Shown piece after piece: positions 25,246 through 35,345 of a stretch of DNA of 64,000 nt. The stretch's first letter is position 1, and every line of letters starts with the position of its first letter. Under the pieces are notes generated by a model. That model was not told the DNA's origin, ran no database searches, and was given only the letters and a program-made list of their open reading frames with translations. Location: contig NZ_UHCT01000001.1 of the NCBI RefSeq assembly GCF_900458435.1, forward strand, positions 744,001 to 808,000, in the 5' to 3' direction. The translations under genes and the position numbers were made by a program. The stretch is from Staphylococcus carnosus (GTDB taxonomy: Bacteria > Bacillota > Bacilli > Staphylococcales > Staphylococcaceae).

Positions 25246-26037
25246 TTAGCGAATGTAGTTGTATCCAGCAGCTTGGCTAGCTGAGATAGTACGTGAAGTT
25301 ACAACACCAGGACCATGACCGTAGTTCATTTCTGAAACGCGGATTGAACCATTGCTGTTAACACTTTCAACGTATGCAACGTGACCATAAGCACCTTGGC
25401 TAGTTTGCATGATAGCACCTGCTGCAGGGCTGTTGTTTACTGTGTAACCAGCTGCTGCTGCTGCGTTAGCCCAGTTATTAGCGTTGCCCCAAGTTGAACC
25501 TACTTTACCGCCAGCGCGATCGAATGCATAGTAAGTACATTGACCAGCAGTGTAGTAGTTAGCGCCACTTGAAGTACGGCTAGACATTGTGTTTGAGCTA
25601 GTTGATGGAGCAGAAGTTGTTGATACTTTAACATTGTTGTCTGATGTTGAGTAAGTAGCACCCATTCCGCCAGTACGTGGTGTAGAACCAGCATTGTTAT
25701 TGTTGTAGCTTGAGTAGTTGCTGTAGTTATTGTTAGCAGTGTTGTAGTTGCTGTAGCTTGAGTAGTTGTTGCTGCTAGTGTTATTGCTGTAACCATTGTT
25801 GTATTGAGCGTAAGTTGAGTAGTTATTGTTGAAACGGTTATCTTTGTTCCAGTTACCTTCCCAAGTGTAGTGGTAGTTACCTTGTTGATCTATTGTATAA
25901 GAATAGCTGTAAGAATAAGGATCGTTAGGGTTGTATCCATTATTGTTTTCTGCTGCATCTGCATCGTGGTGAGATAAAGTTAAAGCTGCGATTCCTGTTC
26001 CTACTGTAGCGATTGTAGTTGTAGCGATTTTATTCAT
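25246..26037 (-). CDS. ssaA: Secretory antigen SsaA, CHAP-domain peptidoglycan hydrolase
   Basis: Secreted wall hydrolase, 263 aa. A signal peptide ([19 protein letters not shown]) ends near HDADA. A middle region (residues 30-150) is low-complexity, rich in Asn, Tyr and Ser (repeats like [10 protein letters not shown]). The C-terminal CHAP domain (155-263) has the catalytic Cys in [14 protein letters not shown] and His in [12 protein letters not shown]; these enzymes cut cross-bridges or the amide bond. It is the staphylococcal SsaA type, controlled by WalKR in S. aureus, and a WalR-like box lies upstream. A good AGGAGGATATTTTATT precedes the ATG. Confidence 0.92.
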   Translation of the reverse strand: MNKIATTTIATVGTGIAALTLSHHDADAAENNNGYNPNDPYSYSYSYTIDQQGNYHYTWEGNWNKDNRFNNNYSTYAQYNNGYSNNTSSNNYSSYSNYNTANNNYSNYSSYNNNNAGSTPRTGGMGATYSTSDNNVKVSTTSAPSTSSNTMSSRTSSGANYYTAGQCTYYAFDRAGGKVGSTWGNANNWANAAAAAGYTVNNSPAAGAIMQTSQGAYGHVAYVESVNSNGSIRVSEMNYGHGPGVVTSRTISASQAAGYNYIR

Positions 26038-26682
26038 AATAAAATATCCTCCTAAAGATAATAAGCTAAATGTTTTATTTTAATAATAATTCTCGTGTCT
26101 TAATTTACATTACTTTAAATTTTTTATTAGTGCGTTTTTTTCTTTCTCTTAACGACAAGACTTACTTTACCAAAAAAATTTGGGTTTGTGTGCGTTGTTA
26201 TCGTTTTGTAATTTAGTTCTAATAATTAACTACTTGTATGTAATAACCATACTTATTGACATATTAGGTGGAAATGTTGATTTTATGGACTTTTTAACAA
26301 TATTAATTCATTGTAAATATCACTAATGTTACAACGTTGTAATTTGACAGAAAAATTAAAAATATTGATTTTGTATTTTTAAATAGCATTTAATCTAATT
26401 TCAAACCAATTTAAATATATGATTGAACGATAGTTAGATACTAAATTGAGTCACATTCAGCTAACATATTTGTTATTTCAAAGGTTAGACAAGTAACCAT
26501 TTTTAAATTAGTTGAGTGAAAAAATGAAGCACACTTATTTCGAGTATGAATTTATTGCTATTATTTTTTTACCATATTATAGAAGAAACTAGTTTTTTTG
26601 GAGAAAAATCTAAAGCGTTGACTTATTTTAAGAAAAAGGGTATGATGCAAGTATAAAAATTATACCTAGCGAGGTGAAACAT
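26038..26682. other. Long ssaA upstream region
   Basis: About 645 bases of AT-rich DNA between divergent ssaA and the flavin oxidoreductase gene. It includes a WalR-type box at 26327 and no open frame with a ribosome site. Rightward promoter elements for the oxidoreductase gene are expected near 26620-26660 (TTGACTTATTTT... TATGAT at 26640-26645). Confidence 0.4.
26327..26343 (+). promoter_or_regulatory. WalR-type box
   Basis: TGTTAC-AACGT-TGTAAT fits the WalR consensus TGTWAH-N5-TGTWAH at all fixed positions. It is about 290 bases upstream of ssaA, in the opposite orientation to the gene, so its role at ssaA is likely but not certain. Confidence 0.55.
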
Positions 26683-27732
26683 GTGAAAGTAGAAATTGGG
26701 ATGACTTCATTTGCAGATACAAATGACATACACACAGAAAATGGTGTTCAAGAAAAGTTATCAGCTGATGAAAGAATTCGTCATATTGTAGAAGAAATAA
26801 AACTTGCTGATGAAGTAGGGCTTGATGTGTACGGGTTAGGAGAACACCATCGTTCAGATTATGCAGTATCTGATCCAGTAACAGTTTTAGCAGCAGCTGC
26901 TTCATTGACACAACGTATTAAATTAAGTTCAGCCGTAACCGTTTTATCATCTGATGATCCAGTATGTGTCTATGAACGCTTTGCTACATTAGATGCGGTA
27001 TCCAATGGACGTGCTGAAATAATGGTAGGACGTGGTTCGTTTATTGAATCTTTCCCTTTATTTGGTTATGACTTGGATGATTATGACCGATTGTTTGTGG
27101 AAAAATTAGAGTTGCTGAAAGAAATCAATCAACATGAAGTGGTAACATGGGAAGGTACAATGCGACCTGCTATAAAAGGACTTGGTGTATATCCTCGTGC
27201 AGTTCAAGATGAGATTCCAATTTGGCTGGCTACTGGAGGTACACCAGAATCTTCCATTAGAGCTGCTGAATTTGGATTACCGATTACTTATGCAATTATC
27301 GGAGGTAATCCAAAGCGCTTTAAACGCAACATTGCAATTTATAGAGCAGTAGCTGAATCAAGAGGCTATGATTTAGCTGATATGCCAGTTGCCGTTCATT
27401 CTTGGGGTTATATTGCAGATACAGATGAACAAGCACAACGTGAATTTTATGAGCCTACAAAAGTACATCATGAAATTATTGCGAAAGAGCGTAATTGGCC
27501 GCCATATACTGAAGCGCACTTCCAAAGAGAAATCAGCGATGAAGGTGCAATGTTTGTCGGAAGTCCCGAAACTGTAGCGCGAAAAATGATTAAAGTTATA
27601 GAAGAATTAGGATTGAATCGTTTTATGCTGCATATTCCTGTCGGGTCAATGCCTCACGAACGTATAATGAAAGCTATTAAACTTTACGGAAAAAGGGTAA
27701 AGCCTATAATAGAAGATTATTTCAATAATTAA
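26683..27732 (+). CDS. Luciferase-like flavin-dependent oxidoreductase (LLM class)
   Basis: FMN-dependent monooxygenase-like protein, about 349 aa, with the bacterial-luciferase TIM-barrel fold. Motifs: GLGEHHRSDYAVSDP near residue 52, LSSAVTVLSSDDP, and RAEIMVGRGSFIESFPLFGY. I start at GTG 26683 (V-KVEIGMTSF) with GAGG upstream; a GTG at 26674 overlaps this ribosome site. The substrate is unknown; members oxidise alkanes, sulfonates or siderophore-type compounds. The DoxX-like membrane gene follows 18 bases later in the same transcript. Confidence 0.85.
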   Translation: MKVEIGMTSFADTNDIHTENGVQEKLSADERIRHIVEEIKLADEVGLDVYGLGEHHRSDYAVSDPVTVLAAAASLTQRIKLSSAVTVLSSDDPVCVYERFATLDAVSNGRAEIMVGRGSFIESFPLFGYDLDDYDRLFVEKLELLKEINQHEVVTWEGTMRPAIKGLGVYPRAVQDEIPIWLATGGTPESSIRAAEFGLPITYAIIGGNPKRFKRNIAIYRAVAESRGYDLADMPVAVHSWGYIADTDEQAQREFYEPTKVHHEIIAKERNWPPYTEAHFQREISDEGAMFVGSPETVARKMIKVIEELGLNRFMLHIPVGSMPHERIMKAIKLYGKRVKPIIEDYFNN

Positions 27733-27750
27733 TTAAAGGAGCATATCAAT

Positions 27751-28116
27751 ATGTTATTACGTTATTTAAACAACATTAAAGTAGGTAAAGAATTATTACA
27801 AGCATCAGAACCAAAATTAAAAGGTGATCCGCAAATGAAAGATGCATTTGAAAATCATTTCGGTTTACCAAGTAAAATGGTTACAGTAGCAGGTACTTTG
27901 GAAGCAACAAGCGGTCTATTATATCTTTTAAGCTTCGGCAATAAAAAAATGACTCGTATTGCTTCATTAATTACATTTGGTGTTTTAGGCGTAGCAGCTT
28001 ACAAACATTATGAAGCTGGAGATGGAAAAGCAGGTGCGCAACATGCGTTAGATTTATTAAAACTTGCTGGCCTTTCTACTCTTGATACAATCACATTACC
28101 AAATTGCAAAAAATAA
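27751..28116 (+). CDS. DoxX-like small membrane protein, 121 aa
   Basis: Integral membrane protein with about three hydrophobic segments and the LEATSGLLYLLS stretch typical of the DoxX-like group. It is co-transcribed with the flavin oxidoreductase (AAAGGAGCATATCAAT before the ATG) and precedes a strong terminator. A role in thiol or quinone redox homeostasis is inference from the family. Confidence 0.65.
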   Translation: MLLRYLNNIKVGKELLQASEPKLKGDPQMKDAFENHFGLPSKMVTVAGTLEATSGLLYLLSFGNKKMTRIASLITFGVLGVAAYKHYEAGDGKAGAQHALDLLKLAGLSTLDTITLPNCKK

Positions 28117-28133
28117 TAAATAAAATTATGAAT

Positions 28134-28174
28134 AACGATGGTATATCTTTTTAGGTATATCATCGTTTTTTATT
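28134..28174 (+). terminator. Rho-independent terminator
   Basis: AACGATGGTATAT pairs with ATATCATCGTT, followed by six T residues. Confidence 0.8.
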
Positions 28175-28449
28175 TAAAGGTAGTTGTTATTCTGTGAAAT
28201 TTGAGTATATTAATAGAGGATTAAATTGAATGCTTGGAATTTAAAATGTATAGAGGTTAATAACTTAAAGAAGTGAGAACAGATTTCATTTAATTGGAAA
28301 ATCAGCGCTATGATTTATTAAATTTTAAAAATAAATGGATTATTATAGAAAAATGTTATAGAATGATTTACATAAGCAAAACTCATTTCAAAATTCCGAT
28401 TAATTCACCTAGCATCTTGAACCTACATCATGAAGGAGTGAATTCCATA
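28175..28449 (+). other. sarR upstream region
   Basis: AT-rich spacer that must carry the sarR promoters. An open frame continues upstream of the chosen sarR start to 28294 but has no ribosome site there. I see no clear operator. Confidence 0.3.
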
Positions 28450-28806
28450 ATGGAAAATAAGATTGTTATTAATGATTTATCAAAGTTTGTGACAGTTGCA
28501 CAAAAGGTACGAGAAATTACTGCACACATTAAAAGTGAACAACAGATTTCTTTTGAAGAATTATTTATCCTGAACTACATTCAAAATAGTGAAAAAGACA
28601 GATCTGAATTCAACGTTAAAGAAATTATTCAATTATCGCATCTTAAACCTTATTTTATTTCTAAAGCAATTCAAAAATTGAAAGAGCGTGGATTATTAAG
28701 CAAAAAAAGAAATAAAAATGATGAAAGAACTGTAATTTTAGTTATTGATGCAGCACAAAGACAAGAAATTGAAAGCTTATGCAATGCTATCAGTAAAATT
28801 TTTTGA
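28450..28806 (+). CDS. sarR: SarA-family winged-helix regulator SarR
   Basis: Global regulator of the MarR/SarA class, 118 aa, that binds the sarA and agr promoters in S. aureus. The core FEELFILNYIQ, then LKPYFISKAIQKLKERGLLS and KKRNKNDERTVILVID, contain the winged helix and the SarA-family KxxDER signature. The start is the ATG at 28450 behind AAGGAG. Its position between ssaA and the urease cluster is as for sarR in S. aureus. After the stop codon, the +1 frame continues as DLSNKQLSELNKIDKGKF, which resembles the C-terminal helix of MarR proteins; one base less in the T6 run at 28799-28804 would join it. The in-frame 118 aa are already similar in length to SarR (115 aa), so it is probably functional. 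Confidence 0.82.
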   Translation: MENKIVINDLSKFVTVAQKVREITAHIKSEQQISFEELFILNYIQNSEKDRSEFNVKEIIQLSHLKPYFISKAIQKLKERGLLSKKRNKNDERTVILVIDAAQRQEIESLCNAISKIF

Positions 28807-28924
28807 TTTAAGTAACAAGCAGTTAAGCGAATTAAATAAAATAGATAAAGGAAAGTTTTGAGTGAGCGCAAGCCTTTCGATAAAGTGATGGGGGTTGTCA
28901 CGTATGATCGATGGGAAAAAACAA

Positions 28925-28966
28925 AAGCTGTTCAGCATATTTATGATATGCTGAACAGCTTTTTGC
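28925..28966. terminator. Bidirectional terminator
   Basis: AAAGCTGTTCAGCATAT pairs with ATATGCTGAACAGCTTT around a tiny loop, with T residues on both sides. It separates sarR from the convergent urease operon. Confidence 0.88.
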
Positions 28967-28969
28967 TTT

Positions 28970-29809
28970 TTAATATTTTCTTAAGAAGTTTACATCGCGA
29001 TTATAGAATTGATTAACAACATTGTTTTGTACTTCTTTTAAAATTGACTCAATAATATCTGTTTGATGTGCTAAGATACGAATGGCTAAACCATGTGTTG
29101 CAAGTTCAGTAATACCGATTCTGCACTCATTTTCTGACATAAAAGGTTTCATCACTTCATATAATTCATCAAGCGTTTGTTTCGTAATATCAGGATGAAT
29201 GAAGTAGCAAGAACCTAAATGTGAATAGCCTTCCATATAACCTAAGGCGTCAACTTTATTTTTGTTAGGGTCTAAGAGCATATTATCAAATACGACCAAT
29301 TCATCATTTACGTAAATCTCGTTTAACAAATGGAGATAATCATATGTGAAATGACGTTCATCTGGAGAATAGCCAGGTGTTAAAATGTCAGTGTAAAACA
29401 TTGCACCTGTTTTAGCCAAATGGAATTGATTACGTTGATAAAATTTAGCATCTTTATATGCAATAATCGGATCTCCAACATATTCTAGATAGGCATTATC
29501 TTCAATATGAAAATTTTGATATTGCTCAACATGATCTTTTAATGTTTTATAGATTTTTGTTGCACCCTGAGAAGTCAGTGTGACAGATGCGTTTTCTTGT
29601 ACACGAATATCAAATTTATAACGGTCGCCATCTAAATAACCGCCGCCGACATTTACAATGTAGAAAGTCGGAATATCCGACCCATTTAAATAAACAGGGC
29701 GGATGACTTTCAATGCCTTTTCAAAAAAGATATCACGTGCAACTGAACGTTCACCATCATGAAAGATAGACAGATTAAGTTGTCCTGTCCATTCTTGATT
29801 TTTACTCAT
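28970..29809 (-). CDS. ureD: Urease accessory protein UreD
   Basis: Part of the UreDFG complex that inserts nickel into apo-urease, 279 aa. The conserved beta-rich segments [48 protein letters not shown] and [14 protein letters not shown] are intact, and the C-terminus ends FLRKY as in other staphylococci. It is the last gene of ureABCEFGD; its ATG overlaps the ureG stop by one base. No lesion is seen. Confidence 0.9.
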   Translation of the reverse strand: MSKNQEWTGQLNLSIFHDGERSVARDIFFEKALKVIRPVYLNGSDIPTFYIVNVGGGYLDGDRYKFDIRVQENASVTLTSQGATKIYKTLKDHVEQYQNFHIEDNAYLEYVGDPIIAYKDAKFYQRNQFHLAKTGAMFYTDILTPGYSPDERHFTYDYLHLLNEIYVNDELVVFDNMLLDPNKNKVDALGYMEGYSHLGSCYFIHPDITKQTLDELYEVMKPFMSENECRIGITELATHGLAIRILAHQTDIIESILKEVQNNVVNQFYNRDVNFLRKY

Positions 29810-30423
29810 TAAGCTAATCCTTTAAGCAATACATCACGTTCAATCCATTCAATCACGTTGTCTAAACCTTCTTCAGTTTTTAAGTTTGTGAAAGTAAATG
29901 GACGGTTACCACGGAAAGTATTTGTATCTTCAGCCATTTGGTCTAAAGAAGCGCCGACATATGGTGCTAAATCTGTTTTATTAATAATAAAGAAGTCAGA
30001 TTTAATCATACCTTGTCCACCTTTACGTGGAATTTTTTCACCTTGAGCCACATCAATAATATAAATAGAGAAGTCAACTAACTCTGGACTGAAAGTTGCT
30101 GCCAAGTTGTCTCCGCCTGATTCAATAAAGATTAAATCTAAATCGCCATGACGTTCCATTAATTCATCAATTGCTGCAAAGTTCATAGAAGCATCTTCTC
30201 GGATGGCAGTATGCGGACAACCGCCTGTTTCTACGCCGATAATTCGATCAGCAGGTAATACGCCTGTGTTAACTAAGATTTTTTCATCTTCTTTTGTATA
30301 AATATCATTTGTAATGACACCGATACTCATATCTTTTGAAAGATGTCTTACAAGTTTTTCTACGAGTTCGGTTTTTTCTGCTCCAACAGGGCCGCCGATT
30401 CCAATTTTAACTGGATTAGACAT
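29809..30423 (-). CDS. ureG: Urease accessory GTPase UreG (Walker A substitution)
   Basis: SIMIBI-class GTPase, 204 aa, that drives nickel delivery to urease. Conserved motifs: GIGGPVG at the N-terminus, [12 protein letters not shown], the metal-binding [19 protein letters not shown] and [11 protein letters not shown] (guanine recognition). However the P-loop reads [11 protein letters not shown]. The family has GPVG[SA]GKT, so the Gly before the catalytic Lys is Glu at residue 16 (codon GAA at 30376-30378, plus strand TTC). This Gly is needed to wrap the phosphates, so loss or strong reduction of GTPase activity is expected. The rest of the protein appears normal. The gene lies between ureF and ureD. 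Confidence 0.93.
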   Translation of the reverse strand: MSNPVKIGIGGPVGAEKTELVEKLVRHLSKDMSIGVITNDIYTKEDEKILVNTGVLPADRIIGVETGGCPHTAIREDASMNFAAIDELMERHGDLDLIFIESGGDNLAATFSPELVDFSIYIIDVAQGEKIPRKGGQGMIKSDFFIINKTDLAPYVGASLDQMAEDTNTFRGNRPFTFTNLKTEEGLDNVIEWIERDVLLKGLA

Positions 30424-30435
30424 AATTTATTCCTC

Positions 30436-31125
30436 CTATGAAATAAATATTCTGACGTTTACATTTTCATGTTCCATTTGATTTATTTCTAAACCTGGTG
30501 CAGTAATTCCAAATTCTGATTCTGCAAGTTCAAAAATATGATCACGTGTTGTTTTCATGAAAGTAATCATGTCAGTCACTACGCGTTGACCAGCAGTTTG
30601 TCCGAGCGGTATCGCTCTTACTGCATTTTGAGTCAGCGCTGAAACGTTTTGATATAGGTAATAATCAATAATCATTTCTATATCGATACCAAGAAAATGA
30701 CCGAGCATAGTAAAACAAATAGCAGGATGTAATTTCGCATTTTTTTCATTATATTGTGCTTCATACCATTGAATCCACTCACTATCGTATAATTCATTGG
30801 CAAGTTTTACCATCCGTGTACCCATTTGTTTCGTACCTGTACGTGTTTCTCTCGGCATGTTCTGAACAAATAACATGCGATCTAAATGTAAGATCTTTTC
30901 AGGGTCATTTTGATTTAAAGCTTCGTATACAAGACGGATAGCAAGTCCGTCTGCATACGTTAATTGTTCACTTAAAAAGAGTCTCAACCATTCTTTAAAG
31001 CTTTCTTCATCATGTACAGTGCCACGTTGAATATATGTTTCTAAACCAAAAGAGTGGCTGAAAGCCCCCGTAGGAAATTGAGAGTCACAGAATTGAAATA
31101 ATCTTAAAGCTTGATGATCAATCAT
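30436..31125 (-). CDS. ureF: Urease accessory protein UreF
   Basis: Helical scaffold, 229 aa, of the UreDFG activation complex; it bridges UreG and Ure[21 protein letters not shown] near the N-terminus and [12 protein letters not shown] are hallmark motifs. The start overlaps the end of ureE by eight bases. Intact. Confidence 0.9.
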
Positions 31126-31570
31126 GTGAATGTCCGATATGTCTGAACGCTTTATTCACTTTACGATCTTCACGTGTATAAGGGATACCTAAAGATTTTA
31201 ATAAATCTTCAACGAGGTAATCGTATTGAACAAGCATTTCATTTTCAGTAAATTGCGTTGGCAAGTGACGATTGCCGAGTTGGTGCGCAATATCTCCCAT
31301 TTCCTTTAATGTACGAGGTTGTATCACTAAAATATCTTCTGAATTTACATCTACGACAATCATATTATGATCGTCTTGATATAAAATATCTCCATATTCT
31401 AAATCAACAGGGTTTTTTAATCGAATACCAATTTCGTTGCCGTGATCTGTAGTGACACGTTGGATTCTTTTTACTAAATCAGAATTTTCAAGGTATACTT
31501 TTTCAATATGTTTTTGTTTTTCTTCTTCTGAAAGATTAGCAACATTGCCGACTATTTCTTCAATTATCAT
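31118..31570 (-). CDS. ureE: Urease accessory nickel chaperone UreE
   Basis: Nickel-binding protein, 150 aa, which hands metal to UreG. The N-terminal peptide-binding domain precedes the metal domain with [15 protein letters not shown] sequence ([19 protein letters not shown]). The C-terminus FRHIGHSHD provides a short histidine-rich tail. Ribosome site TAGGAGATAGAG. Confidence 0.9.
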
Positions 31571-31585
31571 AATTCACTCTATCTC

Positions 31586-33301
31586 CTAGAATAAGAAGTA
31601 ACGTTGTGCAAGTGGCAATTCTTTTGCAGGTTCGCTTGTAATTAATTTGCCATCTACAAACACTTCATAAGTTTGAGGATCTACATCTAATTTAGGTGTT
31701 TCACTATTGTTTTTCATATCTTTTTTAGTAAGTTGGCGAATACCCTTAACAGGTCGTACCATACGGTGTAATGATAATTGACGTTCAATATCATTCATAT
31801 AAGCAATGTTTGACACAAATGTAATACTTGTACCAGTTAAATTACCACCATATTGACCATACATTTTACGATATTTTAAAGGTTCTGAAGTAGGGATAGA
31901 TCCGTTAGCATCACCATTGACTGCTGTATTAATCATTCCGGCTTTAAGTATCATTTCAGGTTTAACACCGAAGAAAGCAGGGTCCCAAATGACAAGGTCT
32001 GCAAGTTTACCTTCTTCAATTGAACCTACATATTCTGAAATACCGTGTGTAATAGCAGGGTTGATAGTATATTTAGCAATATAACGTTTAATACGGTTGT
32101 TATCATTATACTCTTTATCGCCATCTAAATATCCGCGTTGTTCTTTCATGCGATGAGCAACTTGCCAAGTACGTGTAATGACTTCACCGACACGATCCAT
32201 TGCTTGGGAGTCTGAACTGACCATACTGAATACACCCATATCTTGTAAAACGTCTTCTGCTGCAATTGTTTCTTTTCTGATACGAGAATCCGCAAATGCA
32301 ATATCTTCAGGAATAGAAGCGTTCAAGTGATGTGTAATCATAACCATATCTAAGTGTTCGTCTATTGTATTTACTGTATAAGGAAGGGTTGGGTTCGTAG
32401 ATGAAGGAAGGACATTAGGATAGCTTGCAGATTTAATCAAATCTGGTGCATGGCCGCCTCCTGCGCCTTCTGTGTGATACATATGAATAACTCTATCTTT
32501 AATTGCTTTCATAGTATCTTCCATGAAGCCGGCTTCATTCAATGTATCAGCGTGCAAGGCAATTTGCACATCATAATCATCTGCTACATCTAAAGCATGG
32601 CTTAAAGCTGATGGTGTAGCGCCCCAGTCTTCGTGGACTTTCAAACCGATTGCGCCAGCGTGGATTTGTTCAATTAAAGCAGTATGATTGTGCGCTTGGC
32701 CTTTTCCTGTAAATCCTACATTGATTGGAAGACCTTCAGCTGCTTCTAACATACGGTGGATATGCCATGGTCCTGGTGCGACAGTAGTTGCTTTTGCACC
32801 TTCAGAAGCTCCTGTACCACCGCCGATATGTGTTGTTACACCACTTTCAAGTGCAACGTAAGCTTGTTCAGGATTAATAAAGTGAACATGTGTATCAATA
32901 CCGCCGGCTGTAACGATTTTACCTTCTCCAGAGATAATATCAGTTGATGCCCCAATAATAATATCTACATCATCCATAATATCTGGGTTTCCGGCTTTAC
33001 CGTATTTCATGATATAACCATTTTTAATACCTAAGTCTGCTTTATAAACTTTATCGTAATCAATAATTACAGCATTTGTAATTACAGTATCAGCAACATA
33101 GCGATCATCACGTGTAACGTTTGGGTTTTGCGCCATACCGTCACGTACAGATTTACCCCCGCCGAATGTTGCTTCATCTCCATAATTTGCAAAGTCTTTT
33201 TCAATTGTCGCAAACAAATTTGTATCCCCTAAGCGGATAGCATCTCCAATAGTGGGACCGTACAAACTTGTATATTGCGATTGTGTCATTTTAAAACTCA
33301 T
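31586..33301 (-). CDS. ureC: Urease alpha subunit UreC (conserved-loop substitution)
   Basis: Catalytic subunit, 571 aa, that hydrolyses urea to ammonia and carbamate with two nickel ions. Nickel ligands appear in [13 protein letters not shown], the carbamylated Lys in [11 protein letters not shown], His in [14 protein letters not shown] and [15 protein letters not shown]. The flap has MITHHL, where the Cys of other ureases is Thr, as is normal for staphylococci. The loop with the aspartate ligand reads [13 protein letters not shown]. The family has AMGR, so residue 369 is Asp instead of Gly (codon GAT, plus strand 32195-32197). It packs next to the active site and may damage activity. The start overlaps ureB by four bases. 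Confidence 0.94.
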   Translation of the reverse strand: MSFKMTQSQYTSLYGPTIGDAIRLGDTNLFATIEKDFANYGDEATFGGGKSVRDGMAQNPNVTRDDRYVADTVITNAVIIDYDKVYKADLGIKNGYIMKYGKAGNPDIMDDVDIIIGASTDIISGEGKIVTAGGIDTHVHFINPEQAYVALESGVTTHIGGGTGASEGAKATTVAPGPWHIHRMLEAAEGLPINVGFTGKGQAHNHTALIEQIHAGAIGLKVHEDWGATPSALSHALDVADDYDVQIALHADTLNEAGFMEDTMKAIKDRVIHMYHTEGAGGGHAPDLIKSASYPNVLPSSTNPTLPYTVNTIDEHLDMVMITHHLNASIPEDIAFADSRIRKETIAAEDVLQDMGVFSMVSSDSQAMDRVGEVITRTWQVAHRMKEQRGYLDGDKEYNDNNRIKRYIAKYTINPAITHGISEYVGSIEEGKLADLVIWDPAFFGVKPEMILKAGMINTAVNGDANGSIPTSEPLKYRKMYGQYGGNLTGTSITFVSNIAYMNDIERQLSLHRMVRPVKGIRQLTKKDMKNNSETPKLDVDPQTYEVFVDGKLITSEPAKELPLAQRYFLF

Positions 33302-33711
33302 CGATTATCCCCACTTTCTTTATTTGCATTTTGTTTGCCTTCGTCATTTTTAACGCCGGCGTTTGGATGGCCATTTTCTACTCGGAAGACACGTTCTTCA
33401 TCAATTGCGCCATCTACTAAACCTCGGAAACCGTAGATACGGCGTCTGCCATTGTATTCTACAAGTTGTACTTTCTTTTCATCCCCAGGTTCGAATCTTA
33501 CTGCTGCGCCAGCAGGGATATCTAAGTGTTTTCCATAGGCTTTTTCTCTATCAAATTTCAAACCAGTATTGGCTTCGAAAAAGTGATAATGAGAGCCGAC
33601 TTGAATAGGGCGGTCACCGATGTTTTTAACCGTGATGACTGTTTCAGAATCATCTGTTCCTTTATTGATTTCGATTTCAGTTTTCTTAACTATAATTTCA
33701 CCAGGTTTCAC
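33298..33711 (-). CDS. ureB: Urease beta subunit UreB
   Basis: Structural subunit, 137 aa, of urease. [35 protein letters not shown] and [12 protein letters not shown] are diagnostic. A staphylococcal C-terminal extension ([20 protein letters not shown]) is present. No lesion seen; coupled to ureC. Confidence 0.93.
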   Translation of the reverse strand: MKPGEIIVKKTEIEINKGTDDSETVITVKNIGDRPIQVGSHYHFFEANTGLKFDREKAYGKHLDIPAGAAVRFEPGDEKKVQLVEYNGRRRIYGFRGLVDGAIDEERVFRVENGHPNAGVKNDEGKQNANKESGDNR

Positions 33712-33727
33712 TATGTTTGCCTCCTTT

Positions 33728-34030
33728 TTAAACGATAGGGTGGTGGATTGTGATTAATTTTGTTCCATCAGGAAATGTTGCTTCGATTTCCAAATCAGGA
33801 ATCATATCAGAAACACCTTCCATAACATCATCTTTATTTAAAATTTGTCTGCCATAACTCATAAGTTCTGCGACACTTTTACCGTCTCTGGCACCTTCTA
33901 ACATTTCATAACTGATAATTGCGACCGCTTCTGGATAGTTTAATTTCAATCCGCGAGATTGTCGTCTGCGTGCCAAATCATTTGCTACAACAAGCATCAA
34001 TTTATCTTGTTCACGTTGCGTGAAATGCAC
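33728..34030 (-). CDS. ureA: Urease gamma subunit UreA
   Basis: Small structural subunit, 100 aa. I start at GTG 34028-34030 ([12 protein letters not shown]), 25 codons inside the longest frame, because the family starts at [11 protein letters not shown] with 100 aa and AAGAAGGGA precedes it by five bases. [20 protein letters not shown] and [16 protein letters not shown] are diagnostic. It is first in the operon; the promoter should lie in 34106-34320, the shared region with the urea transporter. Confidence 0.93.
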
Positions 34031-34334
34031 AATAATCCCTTCTTTCAAACGTTTTTCAAATTTATATTGCTTATTTATTCTAAAACCATTCGTTTTATTA
34101 TACAAGAATTACACACTTATAATTCAGAAAAACTGCGTTCTGACAACATTATTGCATAAAATGTAATTAAAGTATTATTTAAATATATTAGATTTTTCAT
34201 TTTTTTGAAAGCTAATAAAATTTACCCCCTCATCCATACAAGCAAACAAGCATAGAAATTATAATTATTTTCAGCTTTAATTATTTTTGGTAAAATCAAT
34301 ATGTTTAAAAAACGTTGAAATCAGGTGAAGATAA

Positions 34335-35276
34335 ATGCGTCATTTTACACGCGTCATATTGAAAAACATTTCACAGGTCATTTTATTAGAGAATAGCTGG
34401 ACAGGATTATTTATTCTAATTGGTTTGTTTATAGGAAATTGGAAGGTAGGATTAGCAGCTTTGCTTTCTAGTATAATCGCTTATTTCATTGCTCCTATTA
34501 CCAATTACTCTAAAGAAGAAATTAATCAAGGGTTAGCGGGATTCAATCCTGTGTTAACTGGTGTTGCGCTGACTGTCTTTTTAGTACCTGGGTGGAAAAG
34601 CGTACTCATGACTTTACTTGCAGTTGTATTAACGATGCCTATTGGGGCAGCTTTCAGAGCGTTGTTAAATCGTTTTGATTTACCGATGCTAACGATGCCG
34701 TATGTATTTATCAGTTGGATGTTTTTATTTATGTCTTTCCAATTTGAATATGTAAATGCTGGCGTCAATATATTGCCGTCAGTAGTGAAGGAAATTCAGT
34801 TTTCACACCATACCATTAATAGCTTATTAAGCTTTTTGGATGGATTCAGTGAAATCTTCTTGGTTAAAAGTGCAATAGGCGGTTTAATTATTTTAATTGG
34901 TATCTTTATTGCATCACGTAAAGCAGGAGTATTTTCAATCATCGCAAATATCGTCGGTGTCTTTGTAGTTATGATATTTGGTGCCAATCATGATGAAATT
35001 AATGCAGGATTATATGGCTATAATGTCATCTTAGTCATATTAGCACTGGGTGTGACGTTTAAAGAGGCATCAGTATTTAATAAATATGTGAGTATGCTGT
35101 TTGGTATTATTATTACTGTTGTGATGCATGCAGGTTTAGTAACATGGTTAAAACCATTCGGATTACCTGTATTTACCTTACCATTCATTGTAGCAACATG
35201 GATTATGCTGCTTGCTGGCAAAAAAGTTGAAACAACTGAAAAAGCTGAAGAAGAGGCCTACCCAGAAAATAAATAG
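34335..35276 (+). CDS. yut: Urea transporter (UT family)
   Basis: Membrane channel of 313 aa that lets urea in, with two homologous halves. The two UT signatures are the LAGFNPVLTGVALTVFLVPG stretch and GLYGYNVILVILALG; several hydrophobic helices flank each. It is divergent from ureA across a 300-base control region and its own ATG follows CAGGTGAAG. It stays intact while the urease genes carry substitutions. The symbol follows the staphylococcal and streptococcal naming for urea channels next to urease. Confidence 0.88.
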   Translation: MRHFTRVILKNISQVILLENSWTGLFILIGLFIGNWKVGLAALLSSIIAYFIAPITNYSKEEINQGLAGFNPVLTGVALTVFLVPGWKSVLMTLLAVVLTMPIGAAFRALLNRFDLPMLTMPYVFISWMFLFMSFQFEYVNAGVNILPSVVKEIQFSHHTINSLLSFLDGFSEIFLVKSAIGGLIILIGIFIASRKAGVFSIIANIVGVFVVMIFGANHDEINAGLYGYNVILVILALGVTFKEASVFNKYVSMLFGIIITVVMHAGLVTWLKPFGLPVFTLPFIVATWIMLLAGKKVETTEKAEEEAYPENK

Positions 35277-35300
35277 TTTCATTGAACTGAAACAAAACAA

Positions 35301-35345
35301 AGAGCGGACGGAACAATTTTCATGTTCCATCCGCTCTATTTTGTT
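35301..35345. terminator. Bidirectional terminator
   Basis: AGAGCGGACGGAACA pairs with TGTTCCATCCGCTCT, with T- and A-rich flanks. It closes the urea transporter and fhuD2 genes. Confidence 0.85.

Noticed and set aside
25500..25796. 98-codon Thr/Leu-rich frame within ssaA
   Set aside because: Shadow frame of the Asn/Tyr/Ser repeats of SsaA.
31904..32360. Thr in place of the flap Cys of UreC as a lesion
   Set aside because: The MITHHL flap is, as I recall, normal for staphylococcal ureases, so it is not counted as damage.
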